From positions 2,729,501 to 2,793,500 of the forward strand of contig BSBM01000877.1 in assembly GCA_027924585.1 (NCBI GenBank): a stretch of 64,000 bases of DNA, given 5' to 3'. A program made the position numbers and the translations under genes. A model generated the notes under the pieces. It saw nothing but the letters and a program-made list of their open reading frames with translations, was not told the DNA's origin and did not search any database. This DNA is from Larix kaempferi. Lineage: Eukaryota; Streptophyta; Pinopsida; Pinales; Pinaceae. Below, piece after piece: positions 1 through 10,861 of the stretch (its first letter is position 1; the number at the start of each line of letters is the position of its first letter).

Positions 1-1390
1 TTGGCAAACGTGTCACAATATTCTTCAAAACTGGGAGAGCTCGATAGTTCAGATGAGCTAACCTTCTATGCCATAACTCGCCCATACTTGCAACATCATG
101 TATTAGGGCTTGAACTGGAGAAGTGTTTAGCCTATACAAGCTCTCTTCTCTTATGCCAATAACCTTGGCTGAGCTCATGCTTGAGTTCTTGTGCCAAGCA
201 AGGACTTTTCCTTCTGAGAAAGCTACTTTATAACCCTTGTCCTCCAATGCTGAGATGGAGACAAGATTTCTTTTCATACCAGGTACATAGAGTACATCAC
301 TTAAGCGTAATGTATCATTTGATTCCAATTTAAGGGTGGTGGCTCCAGATCCCTTCACAGTGTAATTTGCATCATCTCCAAGTACAACACGGAGATGTGA
401 ATCTTTCTCAATTAATTCTGAAAGATTCTCTCTATACCCAGTCATGTGTCTAGATGCACCACTATCTATGAGCCAAGTGTCACTAGTGGTAGGAATAGTA
501 CCTGATAGTGCTGATAAGAATAGGAATTCTGTGTGATCTTCATTCTTTTGCTTCTTGTGATGATGATCTTCTTCTACATCAACAGTGGACGCTTCATGCT
601 TCCTTTTGATTTGACTTCGACAGCTACCGGCGTAATGTCCATACTTTCTGCACCTATAGCATTGGACTTGAGATACATCCTTCTTCTTCTTTTGTTCTTG
701 ACAAGGACTTGATCGCCTTTCTTGGTGCTTGTGTTTATGGAACTTCTTTCCTTTTCCCTTACCATTCTTGGTATGAGAAACAAAGGCTTGAGTCTCTTCA
801 GTTTGATTGCCATGGATTCTTTGACGTGCTGCAATCCTTGTCTCCTCCTGAGAGCAATCTACCCAAAGCTTGTCAAACTTTGGTAGTTTAGATCTACCAC
901 TTATGCTTTGGATAAAGGACTGCCATGATGGTGGAAGACCATTTAAGGTGTGGAGGACAAGCTCCTTATCGCCAATAGGATCTCCACTGGTGTTGAGCTT
1001 GTCTCTGAGTTCTGCAATCCTCATAAAGTATGAGGCAATGGATTCCGACTTTGCTATCTTCATATTTGAGAGTTGGTTTCTCAACGTCATGGATACATTT
1101 AGGCTAGTGTGTTCAAACAACTTCATAATGGTCTTGAACATCTTCCTAGCATTCTTCTTACCTGAGATCTGAGGGACCAAATGGTCTCTTACGGAATCCA
1201 CAAGAATCCTTCTTGCTTTAGCATCATTCTTTCTCCATCGAGATTTATCTTCTTCGGCTTCTGGTTCGGGGACCTTCTCATTTACATATAGTAGAAGATC
1301 ATTTTCTTCTAGGAGTAGAAGAACTCTAGACTTCCAGGAGATAAAGTTTGTGGCTCCTTCCAACTGATCTTCAACCTTCATCCCAATCAT
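1..1390 (-). CDS. Ty1-copia gag-protease, open to the window edge
   Basis: Retrotransposon polyprotein start; ATG at 1390. Reading is open with no stop to position 1 (463 codons). It gives a gag domain (MIGMKVEDQLEGATNFISWK), a CCHC zinc knuckle CYRCRKYGHYAGSC near 625-660, the aspartic protease site LIDSGASRHMTG near 440-480, and then the GAG-pre-integrase region with ELWHRRLAHLN near the window edge. The leader to the primer site is 217 nt. Because the frame is intact this may be a young, possibly autonomous copy; integrase, RT and 3' LTR lie beyond the window. Confidence 0.9.
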   Translation of the reverse strand, partial: MIGMKVEDQLEGATNFISWKSRVLLLLEENDLLLYVNEKVPEPEAEEDKSRWRKNDAKARRILVDSVRDHLVPQISGKKNARKMFKTIMKLFEHTSLNVSMTLRNQLSNMKIAKSESIASYFMRIAELRDKLNTSGDPIGDKELVLHTLNGLPPSWQSFIQSISGRSKLPKFDKLWVDCSQEETRIAARQRIHGNQTEETQAFVSHTKNGKGKGKKFHKHKHQERRSSPCQEQKKKKDVSQVQCYRCRKYGHYAGSCRSQIKRKHEASTVDVEEDHHHKKQKNEDHTEFLFLSALSGTIPTTSDTWLIDSGASRHMTGYRENLSELIEKDSHLRVVLGDDANYTVKGSGATTLKLESNDTLRLSDVLYVPGMKRNLVSISALEDKGYKVAFSEGKVLAWHKNSSMSSAKVIGIREESLYRLNTSPVQALIHDVASMGELWHRRLAHLNYRALPVLKNIVTRLP

Positions 1391-1607
1391 CTTGATTTGC
1401 GGATCTGAAACAGAAACCCTAGCAGGAGCTAGGTTAAAAATAAAAGTTCTCGGAATTGAATTATGTTTTCACCAAAGGTTTAGACTAGCCAAAAGCGAAA
1501 TTCCTATGGCTCTTTTTCTCCAAAATAATGGGTGAAGACTTCACAAGATGAAACCCTAATTCCGGCAGGGTTCCGACAATGCTTCGACAATGGCTTCTTC
1601 TAGAATG

Positions 1608-1619
1608 GCTCTGATACCA
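1608..1619 (-). promoter_or_regulatory. Copia primer-binding site
   Basis: Reads TGGTATCAGAGC on the minus strand, directly after the LTR end, complementary to plant initiator tRNA-Met. Confidence 0.9.
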
Positions 1620-2148
1620 TGTTAAATTTCATACATTCATAGAATAAAACATAAATGCATTACCAAGATCACTAGAAGTAAGACAAAGCACAAAACAACA
1701 ACACAGACTTTTACCCTGGGAAACCCAATAGGGAGAAAACCCAACAACCTTCGCAGATGATAATTCTGAGATCATAGTACAAATGAAGAAAGAGAGAGAA
1801 AGTGAAAGTATCTTTCACAAGTAACTAACCCAAAAAAACCTCCTTCTTCTAGTGATACGAAAATCTGCTCCTCCAAGTGATGCGCACTTCACAAGTGTGA
1901 GAATAAGATAATGAGGTGCACAAAGCCTCATATTTATACATGTGCGAAACTGGAAAATTCCCTTATGGGGCCGACTTGTCTTTGGGGGCAATAAATATTT
2001 TATTAATTACTTTTGCACCACAAGACTTACATTGATTCTTTCATGTGTTTACATAATGTTCTTCTCCCTTAGGAGGTATAACCAAGTACAATGATGGTAC
2101 AATAAAATATAATAAATGATATCTTCCGAAGTTGTACAAAATCCAACA
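1620..2148 (-). repeat. 5' LTR of the copia element at the left edge
   Basis: 529 bp, TG...CA ends (minus strand TGTTGGATTTTGTACAACTT ... TTTAACA). A TATAAATATGAGG box lies near 1928-1938 on the minus strand. Same family as the LTR at 54988-55561, which also starts TGTTGGATTTTGT. Contains the shared CCTGGGAAACCC module near 1713-1744. Confidence 0.88.
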
Positions 2149-2633
2149 GAACAAAGAGCACAATCTCTTCCCGTCTCTTTTAATTTTCTGCATTTTATTT
2201 CTGCATGTTTCTCCATATTAAAATCAGATTTTAAATTTCATTTACATGCTCTTATCTTGTGCAAATTTACTCATAAATTTTCATAAATTTTTGTACTATT
2301 TTGTATGATATAACTAACATTGCCCAAGAGTGATTTTGGGCATTTTCTATGACATTTTGCTTGTTGGTTTTTAGCAGGTCTGTACATTTTAAAGGTGTTA
2401 TGCTACCCAAAGTTGGCCATCATCAAGTATAAAGGGCATCCACAAGCTACTATTTTAGCCACTTGCAAGAAAACGGTAAAAAATACTATTTTCCTTCTCA
2501 TTTTCTCTCAAATACTAAGTGTTGAAATCTATATCATTGTAACAAGTCCAAGAGAGTCTCTTGGGCTTGATTTCTTGTATTTTGTTTAAAGTTCAAGTTC
2601 TTAGTTTCTTTGCCATCCATTGCATGCAAGTGA
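2149..2633. other. AT-rich stretch with no recognised gene
   Basis: Flank of the LTR. I see no coding similarity and no clear repeat here. Confidence 0.5.
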
Positions 2634-3152
2634 GGAGGCATTGCCACCCTTGCATTATAATTGTTGAGTGGTTTGGGTTTAGCATAATTCCTTTTGTTTT
2701 AATTTACTTTGTCCGCACCTTACAAGTGAGAAGGCTTTGCCTCCCTTGTAAAATCGCGTTGGCTTGCATTTTAATTTGTCCACACCTTGCATGAGAAGAG
2801 GCCCTGCCCATCCATGCAAAACCGTGTTGGCTAGTAGTTTACTTTCTAACTCTTTTTGAGGCATTGCCACCCTTGCATTGTAATTGTTAAGTGGTTTGGG
2901 TTTAGCATAATTCCTTTTGTTTTAATTTACTTTGTCCGCACCTTACAAGTGAGAAGGCTTTTCCTCCCTTGTAAAATCGCGTTGGCTTGCATTTTAATTT
3001 GTCCACACCATGCATGAGAAGAGACCCTGCCCATCCATGCAAAACCATGTTGGCTAGTAGTTTACTTTCTAACTCTTTTTGCTTTAAGTTATTCTGCCCG
3101 CACCTTACAAGTGAGAAGGTTTTGCCTCCCTTGTAAAATCGCGTTGGCTTGC
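2634..3152. repeat. 223-bp tandem repeat, two units plus a partial third
   Basis: The unit starting GAGGCATTGCCACCCTTGCA at 2634 recurs at 2857. A partial copy of its middle (CCGCACCTTACAAGTGAGAA) follows at about 3083-3152. Units also contain an internal shorter repeat of the CACCTTGCA/GAGAAGGC type. Confidence 0.85.
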
Positions 3153-4763
3153 ACTGTACTTTGGTTTTTGCTTATTCATTAAAGGTTAAAAAATAAATTG
3201 TGCCCCGATTCTTGCCCCGTATTCACTCCCCTTGCTGGTTCGACCGATCCTGGGTGACAAGAAAGGGCAAGGATTTGTGTTGGCTAGAATAATAGGCACT
3301 CGGAAATTCATCTTAACTAGATACTAAGAAAAAGGAACTTGACCTGTGGAGCTAGTGGGGTAGAGGCTATTGGGAGCCCCGTGGCACTTTGTGTCTTCCA
3401 GTTGAGCACCTAGCAAGTTTTAGGATTGATCCGTGGAGCTAGTTGAGAACCTTGTGTTCTCTTGTTGAGCACCCGGCAATCTCTCTCAAATCAAAAGAGA
3501 TAATTTCTTGGGGTAGACACATAGAGTAGCATTAGTTTTCTTGCACGAAATCTTAATCCCCTAAGATAAAGAGACTTAAAATCAAATTAAAATTTACAGG
3601 ACCATTTGCAAAACACTACTATTGTTATTTTGCTTACAGTACTTTACTTTGAAAGCATTTCATTATTGGTTCAATTTTGTTATATGCATCTTTCGTTCAT
3701 TAAATTGTCCATCTTCTACAAATTGGTGCTTAATGTGATATTTTGATTGTCAATGTTAGTGAATCATTTGATGCTATTATAGAATCTTTGGTAATCTTGT
3801 TTTATTTTTGTGACACCATAACCCAAGTAAAGTAGGCACTAGTCTTGTTAATTAACTGTTTATTTCTCTCTTGCATTTATAATTGGTTTATTGTTTAAAA
3901 AGGTTTGCTTGTCATTGAAACTATTGCATCACTGCACGTTTACTTGTCATTTGGACATTGAATAATTTACAACTCTTAAAACAAACTCTTAAAAGAATCT
4001 TAGTAACTAGGGACTACCCCCCTTGACCTTTAGGAGTTGTGATCTAAACGGGGGAGTTTAGGATCGACGTGACAGTGGGTTCTACACTCATAGTTGCCCT
4101 CAAGAACACACATAGCGGTTGGGAGACTTATCCGTGGTCAAGTGTGTTTTAGGCGACAACACCTACTGTGTACCAAACTAGCAAATGCCATAGAGAATAC
4201 TTGTTTCCCTTCATCTACAAGAAAAACGCAAGCCTTCCAACAATCAGCAATCCACTTGTCCTAGCCTTCAACTACTTGATCACCCAAGTCACCCACTAAG
4301 TTAATGTTGATATTTGCAACATTGTGTGATGATTTTGACTAGTGGGTAACATGTATATAACTCATTTACATGTACTTGATGTGCTACTAAGTTTATTGTG
4401 CTATGTTAACAAGTCAGTGATGAGTCACATAATAATCACTTGTTATAGGATATGATCTATGTTGAGTTGTTTATCAATATTACTTATAATTGAGTATTGT
4501 TTCACCTCTACAGGCTATGCAAATGATTGTCTCATCATTTCTCACCTTGGTCAATGTTTGACTTTTTTACTTGGTCAAACCCAAGTTTGACCTAGTCAAA
4601 CTGAACAAACAGCATTATGGGATTTTCACATATACTTCAGAGATCATATTTCAACCTTTGGAGGCCAATAGGACCCCTCTAGATAGCATTTGTAGCAAGG
4701 TTGAATTAATTAGCTTAATTGGGAATATTTTCCTAAGGTTTGCATAAGTAAAAACTAAATATT
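3153..4763. other. Non-coding, probably old transposon sequence
   Basis: No long ORF. Near 3340-3480 two related segments read GTGGAGCTAGT...GAGCACC(T/C)(A/G)GC, which hints at an internal repeat of an unidentified element. Confidence 0.4.
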
Positions 4764-4919
4764 TGGAGTTGATTTCTCACAAGGCATTTCAGATTAAATA
4801 TTGACACAAGTACAGTGTGTTACGCCTCAGAGCTACTACACTAGAGTTGATTTCTCACAAGGCATTTCAGATTAAATATTGACACAAGTACCGTGTGTTA
4901 CACCTCAGAGCTACTACAC
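4764..4919. repeat. 78-bp tandem duplication
   Basis: GTTGATTTCTCACAAGGCAT at 4768 recurs at 4846; the units run to CTCAGAGCTACTACACTA with only a few differences. Confidence 0.85.
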
Positions 4920-4929
4920 TAATCCAGTA

Positions 4930-5470
4930 GGGCCAAACCTAGATCGAGGGGTCCAAAGTTTTTACTGTAAAGGGCAATGGGTTATATTGTATGGATATTT
5001 GGATTTGGGGTTGTTGTCCCCTTGGATTGGTCATGGCCAACCTCGTTGGTTTCACTCTTAGAAGTACTTGACTTTGTGGCATCGTTGACTGCCTCTTTGG
5101 TGCGTGGATGTCCCCACCATGCAAGGCTTTTTATCCCATAGGTTGGTGTCTGAGGGTTTTGGGGGTGACCCACAGGGGCACATGACCAACTTGGTTTTTG
5201 TTTTGCAGAGGTGATTGTGTCTTATAAAGGGTTGTTGTTCCCTATCTAGCACACCTCCTTCACCCACTTGGACCTAATTTTAGCACAGAAACCCCTCCTC
5301 TAGTGCTTTTCCCTATGACATTGTCCTTCCACCATTGATTCTACAAGCTTGGAAAGGGGAGCATTGAGGGACAAGCATCATTTTGGGGTTAGTTGGGGCA
5401 TGGCGTCCCCCTTTGGCTCACTATTTCATTAAGTGACGCCTTATTTTAGTCTATTTTGCTATTTTATGTC
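4930..5470 (+). repeat. Dispersed repeat, related in reverse to 49490-50160
   Basis: Shares GGTTGGTGTCTG, a CACATGAC segment and TGGGGTTAG(T/A)TGGGGCATG with the reverse complement of 49.5-50.2 kb, in the same order. Family not identified; an LTR or untranslated part of a retroelement is likely. Confidence 0.55.
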
Positions 5471-7178
5471 TATTTTAGGGCTTATTTCCCAACTTGTGGG
5501 AAATTTACCATAAAATATAGTATATTTTTAATTTTATTTTATTTTAAACTTGTAGGCTCAAAATTTAAAAAGTAGAGGATGAAAAGTATAAATAGACATC
5601 TTCACATCATTGTAAAATCATAAGACAAGGGTTCAAATGTGTTTTTCTCTTTTTCTCTTACTCTTTAAGCTTCTAAGGTGATGTGCACTTCTCTTGGGAT
5701 GTCTTCTTTAGATTGAAGGTGGATGACGATGTTGTAGGGCTTCTTTTTACACAAGCACATGGTTGATGCTAGACTAGTTGGACTAACTCATGCACAAGTG
5801 TGACCTAAAGTTTCTTCTTTGCTCACTTCTTGTTGAATGTTGGTAAGTTATGCTCCTAGCTAGGTTAAATAGTGGATTATGCTGCATTTTTCTGAATTGT
5901 TAGGGCTTTTATCAATATTCTGTCAACTTTGAATGGAGGGAATGTCCTGCATAAGAGTTCTCAATTGTTATTAGGGCCATGGACTTATTCATTTGCCCTA
6001 GCTAGGCTCTCCTACTGAATCCTAGAGGTTGTTAGGTGTTGCCTTAGCTTGCAAGTGTTTGAAGCACATTTCAAGAGAGAGGTGTTGACCATAGACCTCT
6101 GAATACCCTAGGGATTGAGACAAAAATCATATACCCTTTTCTTGTCATCTATTTACTCTTTTTTTAGAATTTATTGTACTTTATTTTTGCTGCAATTTTA
6201 TACTTTATTTTTGCTGCAATTTTATACATAAAACCTTAGAAATCAGAAAGCCCTAAAAACCCTAAGAAATTAGAAAATTCAAAAACTCAAAAATATTGAA
6301 AATTTTGAGAATCTAATCGAAGGAGCAAGTGTGCCCTAGTGGAGTTACCACTAATTCTAAAGAGCGTCTCACTCTGGGGCTAAGAGGTGAGTAAAATTGC
6401 TAATCTGATTTTTCCTACAGACTGTCAAAAAACATTTATGATCAGACCTGTTTTGTTGACCTAACTAGGTTATTAACTGAGCCCTAATCATTTTGATAGC
6501 TGTCCTTGTTAAGTCCGAATTTATCTTGTCATCTGTGAAGCATTTCTAATGCTGGTACTTGCTGATTTCGTGGCCAAACCTGTTTAACTTCTGCTGCAAA
6601 GTTTCAGTACATTTTACCTTCAGTAGACAGCTTGAGTATGAAGGGTTATCTTGATATAACACCATGTTAAAGTGCTGGTAGTGACTGTAACTTTAATGCA
6701 ATTTAAAGGCTGTATTGACATCTGGTCTACACTTGAAGCACTGGAAATCTGTTGATAATTATTTAAAGAACTGAATACTTGCTCATTATATTTGTGTCTT
6801 TAGTATTGATTGTTCAACTCCATATAAGGCAATGATCTCTTCCATAGAGGTAGGGGAAACGTAGTGTTTGCAGGTATCCTTTAGAGCTCTCCCCTGAGCT
6901 AAGAATTGCCCAAAGAAGTCAAGAGTTAGACCAAGGTGACAGTGGTCTTACTTCCTCCTACATGCTTACCAAGTCATGCACAATCATCTTCGAAGACTGC
7001 TACTTTGACTGGTAACACAGTGCATCCTAAGGTTTTTGAGGCTGCAAGGGAAGCGGAATTGCATGATCCAATTAATGGTACCTTAATTATTTTTATCCTA
7101 AGGTCAAATTTAAAAAATTCCCAAGGTTTTAGATGTATAGCAACGGGACTCTGGAAGAGGAAAGTGATAACTTTGGTC
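5471..7178. other. Intergenic, AT-rich, no recognised gene
   Basis: Contains a 26-bp direct duplication (TTTATTTTTGCTGCAATTTT) near 6180-6228. ORFs here are short and do not resemble anything I know. Confidence 0.4.
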
Positions 7179-7183
7179 CTCTT

Positions 7184-8425
7184 TGTTGAGTATGATTATC
7201 ATTGATGTCAAAGAAGTTCACTAATGACAAAGGAAAATTATAGCAATTCGGTGTAAATGGTCGACGCCATATTTAGTCGATGCTTAATTCTGGTTGGCTC
7301 TTAAAAACTAGTCGAAAATGTCGAAACAAAAAGGTGGTCAATAGTCATACAAAGTTAGTCGATGACGACCTCTTGTATTATGGTCGAGTCCTTGTAAATT
7401 AAGTCAAGAGTCGACCTATTGTCGATCAGTGTCGACCTCTTATATATTGGTCGAGTGATCCAGCCCTTGTAAATTAAATAAATACTCGACCTCTTGTCGA
7501 CCATTGTCAGTCAAGTCGGAGTCAAAGATGTAGTCGGCAAGTTGGGGTCGGAATCAGAATTGTCAGTCAGAACCGGAGTCACGAGTCGAAATCGCAGTCG
7601 GAAAGTCGAAGTCGGAGTTCGACATCAGAATCGGCAAGTCGGAGTCGAAACGGGGGAGTCAGAGAAGTTGAATTAAGAGTGTATTTTTGAGGTTTTGACT
7701 CCCGTCATCAAAATCGACCAGTCGGAATCAGAACGGTGGAGTCGGAATCGACGGCAAATATTGACATATTGTAAATCAACGAATAAGAAAGTCGGAGTCG
7801 ACATGTCAGAGTCGGGATTGCGGAATCGAAGAGTTTCATAATCACGCTGTTAAAATCGCGGGATAAAACAAAAAGGTAATTTCAAATTAGTTTTATTTGT
7901 GAAGGGTCGCAATGAAGAATTGTGACTATTAGGTGAAGAGGCACGATTGAGGGTATATAAACAAGGTTTTAATTCTTCAAATAAAGTGTCTTTGTGTATT
8001 CAAATAGAAAATCAGAAGGTGTACAGAAAACAGAGAACGAATAATCATTTAAAGGGTGGTTGGGAGGCGCAAGGACAGGCTACAAAAGCCTGTAGGAAGT
8101 CGTAGCTTCCTTCCAATTGTTGCTGGTAAACACGGTGTCGTTGCATCCTTCAGTTGTAGCTGAAAATCTTGGATGTCGTTGCATCCTTCCGTTGTAGCTG
8201 AAAATCTTGGGTGTTGTCGCATCCAACAAGTTGGTGCTTGCAAATACTTGTAAATGTAATTTTGCAGTAATAGAAAGTGTTTGTGGTTTTCCTAATTGGG
8301 TTTCCACGATAAAATTCTGTGTTCTGTTTGTATTGTTGATTTTGTCTCAAAAGTGATAAAATTGAAGAAATATCTAAATACCGATTCACCCCCCCGCCCT
8401 CTCAGTATTACTTGATTTTCCAACA
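7184..8425 (+). repeat. Solo LTR with 5-bp target duplication CTCTT
   Basis: Starts TGTTGAG and ends TTTTCCAACA, 1242 bp, flanked by CTCTT at 7179-7183 and 8426-8430. The first half (7255-7850) is packed with GTCGA and GTCGGAGTC words; the end has a C-run before TCTCAGTA. The second half has a direct repeat of TTGCATCCTTC(A/C)GTTGTAG near 8140-8205. No internal sequence remains, so it is best read as a solo LTR. Confidence 0.85.
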
Positions 8426-8430
8426 CTCTT

Positions 8431-9756
8431 ATTTTGGCATCCTAAACATATATCTAGCATCAGATTGCAATTCCGCCATTACCCACTTAACTTTCGGCAT
8501 GGCTCTCCTAGGTGAGATGCACCTCTCTCCCAAGAGGGTGAATTGATCAAAAATGAAAAGACACTGTGGCCTTGTCTATGGTGTAAAGCATGTAATGAGT
8601 CACTAAGGGGACCCCCTAGAGGCCCCTAGTGATAACAAGCACTTATAACTTGTAACTTAAAAGATTGTGAGAATTTCATTTTTAGCAAATTTGGAAGGTA
8701 TAAAAAGATCTCAGTCGTTGATCTCTCACTCTCAAGATGTAATCTCAACCTTCAATCTCTTTAAAATTAGGGATTTGGCTCACTCTCAAGTTATAAAAGA
8801 GAGTGAGCATGCATTTGTATGGAGTCTTGGCCATTTTTCAGAAATACAAAGAGCTGAAACTTCTTGTGACTCTTGTCTTTGGATTGAAAATATTGATTTG
8901 ATTTCTTGCCAATCCCTACTGTATGCTGGTCTATTTGCTTACAATGATTAAGATTTAGGATAGCCACCTATAAATCTAAGTCTAGCCATCATTCATGTGC
9001 CAAGAGAAAGTCTAGCCATCATTCGTGTACCAAAAGAATTTGTATTCACTCCAAGTAGCTTGGGTATTCATCTCCTCATCTGTATGTTGCTTTTTTTAAC
9101 TATTTTAGGGTGATTGTTCTTTGTTCTTAGCAATCTTTTCCCCACAAATCAATTCCCCCCATGGTTCCTAGTTTCATTATTGTTAATCTTTCAAGGTACT
9201 CTGCTTCCCATCCTAAAACAGTCCTGTGATTACTCTGGAAAAGTTGACACTATCGACAAGTACCGAGGAAAGTAGGACTTGTGACACCTCTCGTAGCTAG
9301 TCTGGGTCTGTTCTCCATAGATTCAAGATGCCTAAAGAGAGGGTACCCTACTCGGTGTGACACTTTGGGCCAGAGTCACGAGGTTTCACCGATCTGGCGA
9401 TCATTACTCTCTGCCAACACAGAGAATGCCACATCATGTGACAACGAGTCCCTAATAAAGGAGAGAACCTTTAGATGGGTGTATATCGGCTTGATCTAGG
9501 GTGGGAGTTGTATCTACCCCTTATACCAAGAATTGGAATAGGTGTATGAGATATCTCTATGACTCCAGGATATATCTAGATGGTCTCTCAGCATTGCAAA
9601 AATAGGGGCATAAATGGGGCCATTGCTTCGCTGATTTTGTGCACTCAATGTCCATGACAAGCATCCACTAGGCACTTGACACCTCCACTCACAAAGAAAG
9701 CATGAAAGAAGGATGTAATAAATCTGGAGGACTCTGGCCATCTTTGGACATGCTGT
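8431..9756. other. No recognised gene
   Basis: Short ORFs only. A 20-bp duplicated phrase (AAGTCTAGCCATCATTC) occurs at about 8981 and 9009. Confidence 0.4.
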
Positions 9757-9978
9757 AAGTAATGGCCATCTTTAATAGTGATTAGGGAGGCACTTGCTGA
9801 TGATGTAGAACTACAAACTCCACTCCTTGCATCTATCTTATCTATATATTTTCACTCTAAGAGGTGGATTTTGACCTTCAATTCTACAAGTATATGGTAG
9901 CAGAGTTAAAATAAATGTAACTCATGTTCAAGCATGTCTAAACCAAGCTGCATCAACTATTAAAGATGGCCTTTACTT
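9757..9978. repeat. Inverted repeat, 22 of 23 bp, arms 176 bp apart
   Basis: Left arm 9757-9779 (AAGTAATGGCCATCTTTAAT...) matches the reverse complement of 9956-9978 at 22 of 23 positions. It could be the ends of a small MITE or a hairpin. No clear target duplication. Confidence 0.65.
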
Positions 9979-10792
9979 GGCATTTGAGAATGATATAGAG
10001 AAAAGGTATTACTTACACAAGATCAAGTAAGAATGAATATGGATACAAGAAAGAATATGGATACAAGAACGAATAAGGATATAAAAAAGTTTTAAAACAT
10101 TAAAATACAATACAGCAGATACATACACAGACATACATGTGTGTGTGCAGAAAAATAATTAGACAAGAATTTCAGAATACCATCCATGAGTTTCGAATTT
10201 GGAAACAAGGCCAAAAAGAGCCAAAATGCCAGATAAACTAGCAAATATGGCATTTCATATAACTTAAACATTTCAGCCGCGTTTCTGAAACATGGAAACA
10301 TGTTTCCAGCAATTAGGGGTGGTGTTTCCATTAATATAGATGAATATGGAACAAAAACGTATGTAGCATATAATATAAGGATTTATACTAATTACAAAGG
10401 AATGTTTAACATAACAAGGGATGCAAAAAGGAATGCTAAAAAGATTTTGCTTTCCACTTCCTTTGATCAATGCCAAATTTAAAAAAAATTGAAGCCCAGT
10501 CAACATTAATACACGAAACGAAAACGATACACATAAAAGCATTTTTCAAATGGTGAATTTGAGCTATAGTTGTGTTTTTGCTACTATGGATCAATCAGAA
10601 AAACAGAGAACTCGAACAGAGTTTTCCACAAAATATACATAGACAGAAAGAAAATAAATTAATGCCTTTAAACCATCCCCCCCCAACGGCAACAAAGAGA
10701 AACAAGACAACGATACAAAAAGTTATTAACATGTCTAATTTAGACAAGAGTGAATAAGGTATCTCCAACAAAGTATGTTCATTGAAGCTCAC
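9979..10792. other. VPS13 intron, no recognised element
   Basis: AT-rich intron downstream of the last visible exon. No exon-like segment with VPS13 similarity was found. Confidence 0.5.
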
Positions 10793-10861
10793 CTTGCCTC
10801 CACCAGCAAATAGTTCCAAAAGCATTCTTTCTTCACCAACTCTGTCATTTTCCTCTTCTTC
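10793..10861 (-). CDS. VPS13 exon 22 (last visible)
   Basis: 23 codons, EEEENDRVGEERMLLELFAG ending GGK, phase 0/0; acceptor TTGTACCAG, donor GTGAGC. No later exon was found down to position 1, so the following intron is at least 10.8 kb. Confidence 0.9.
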
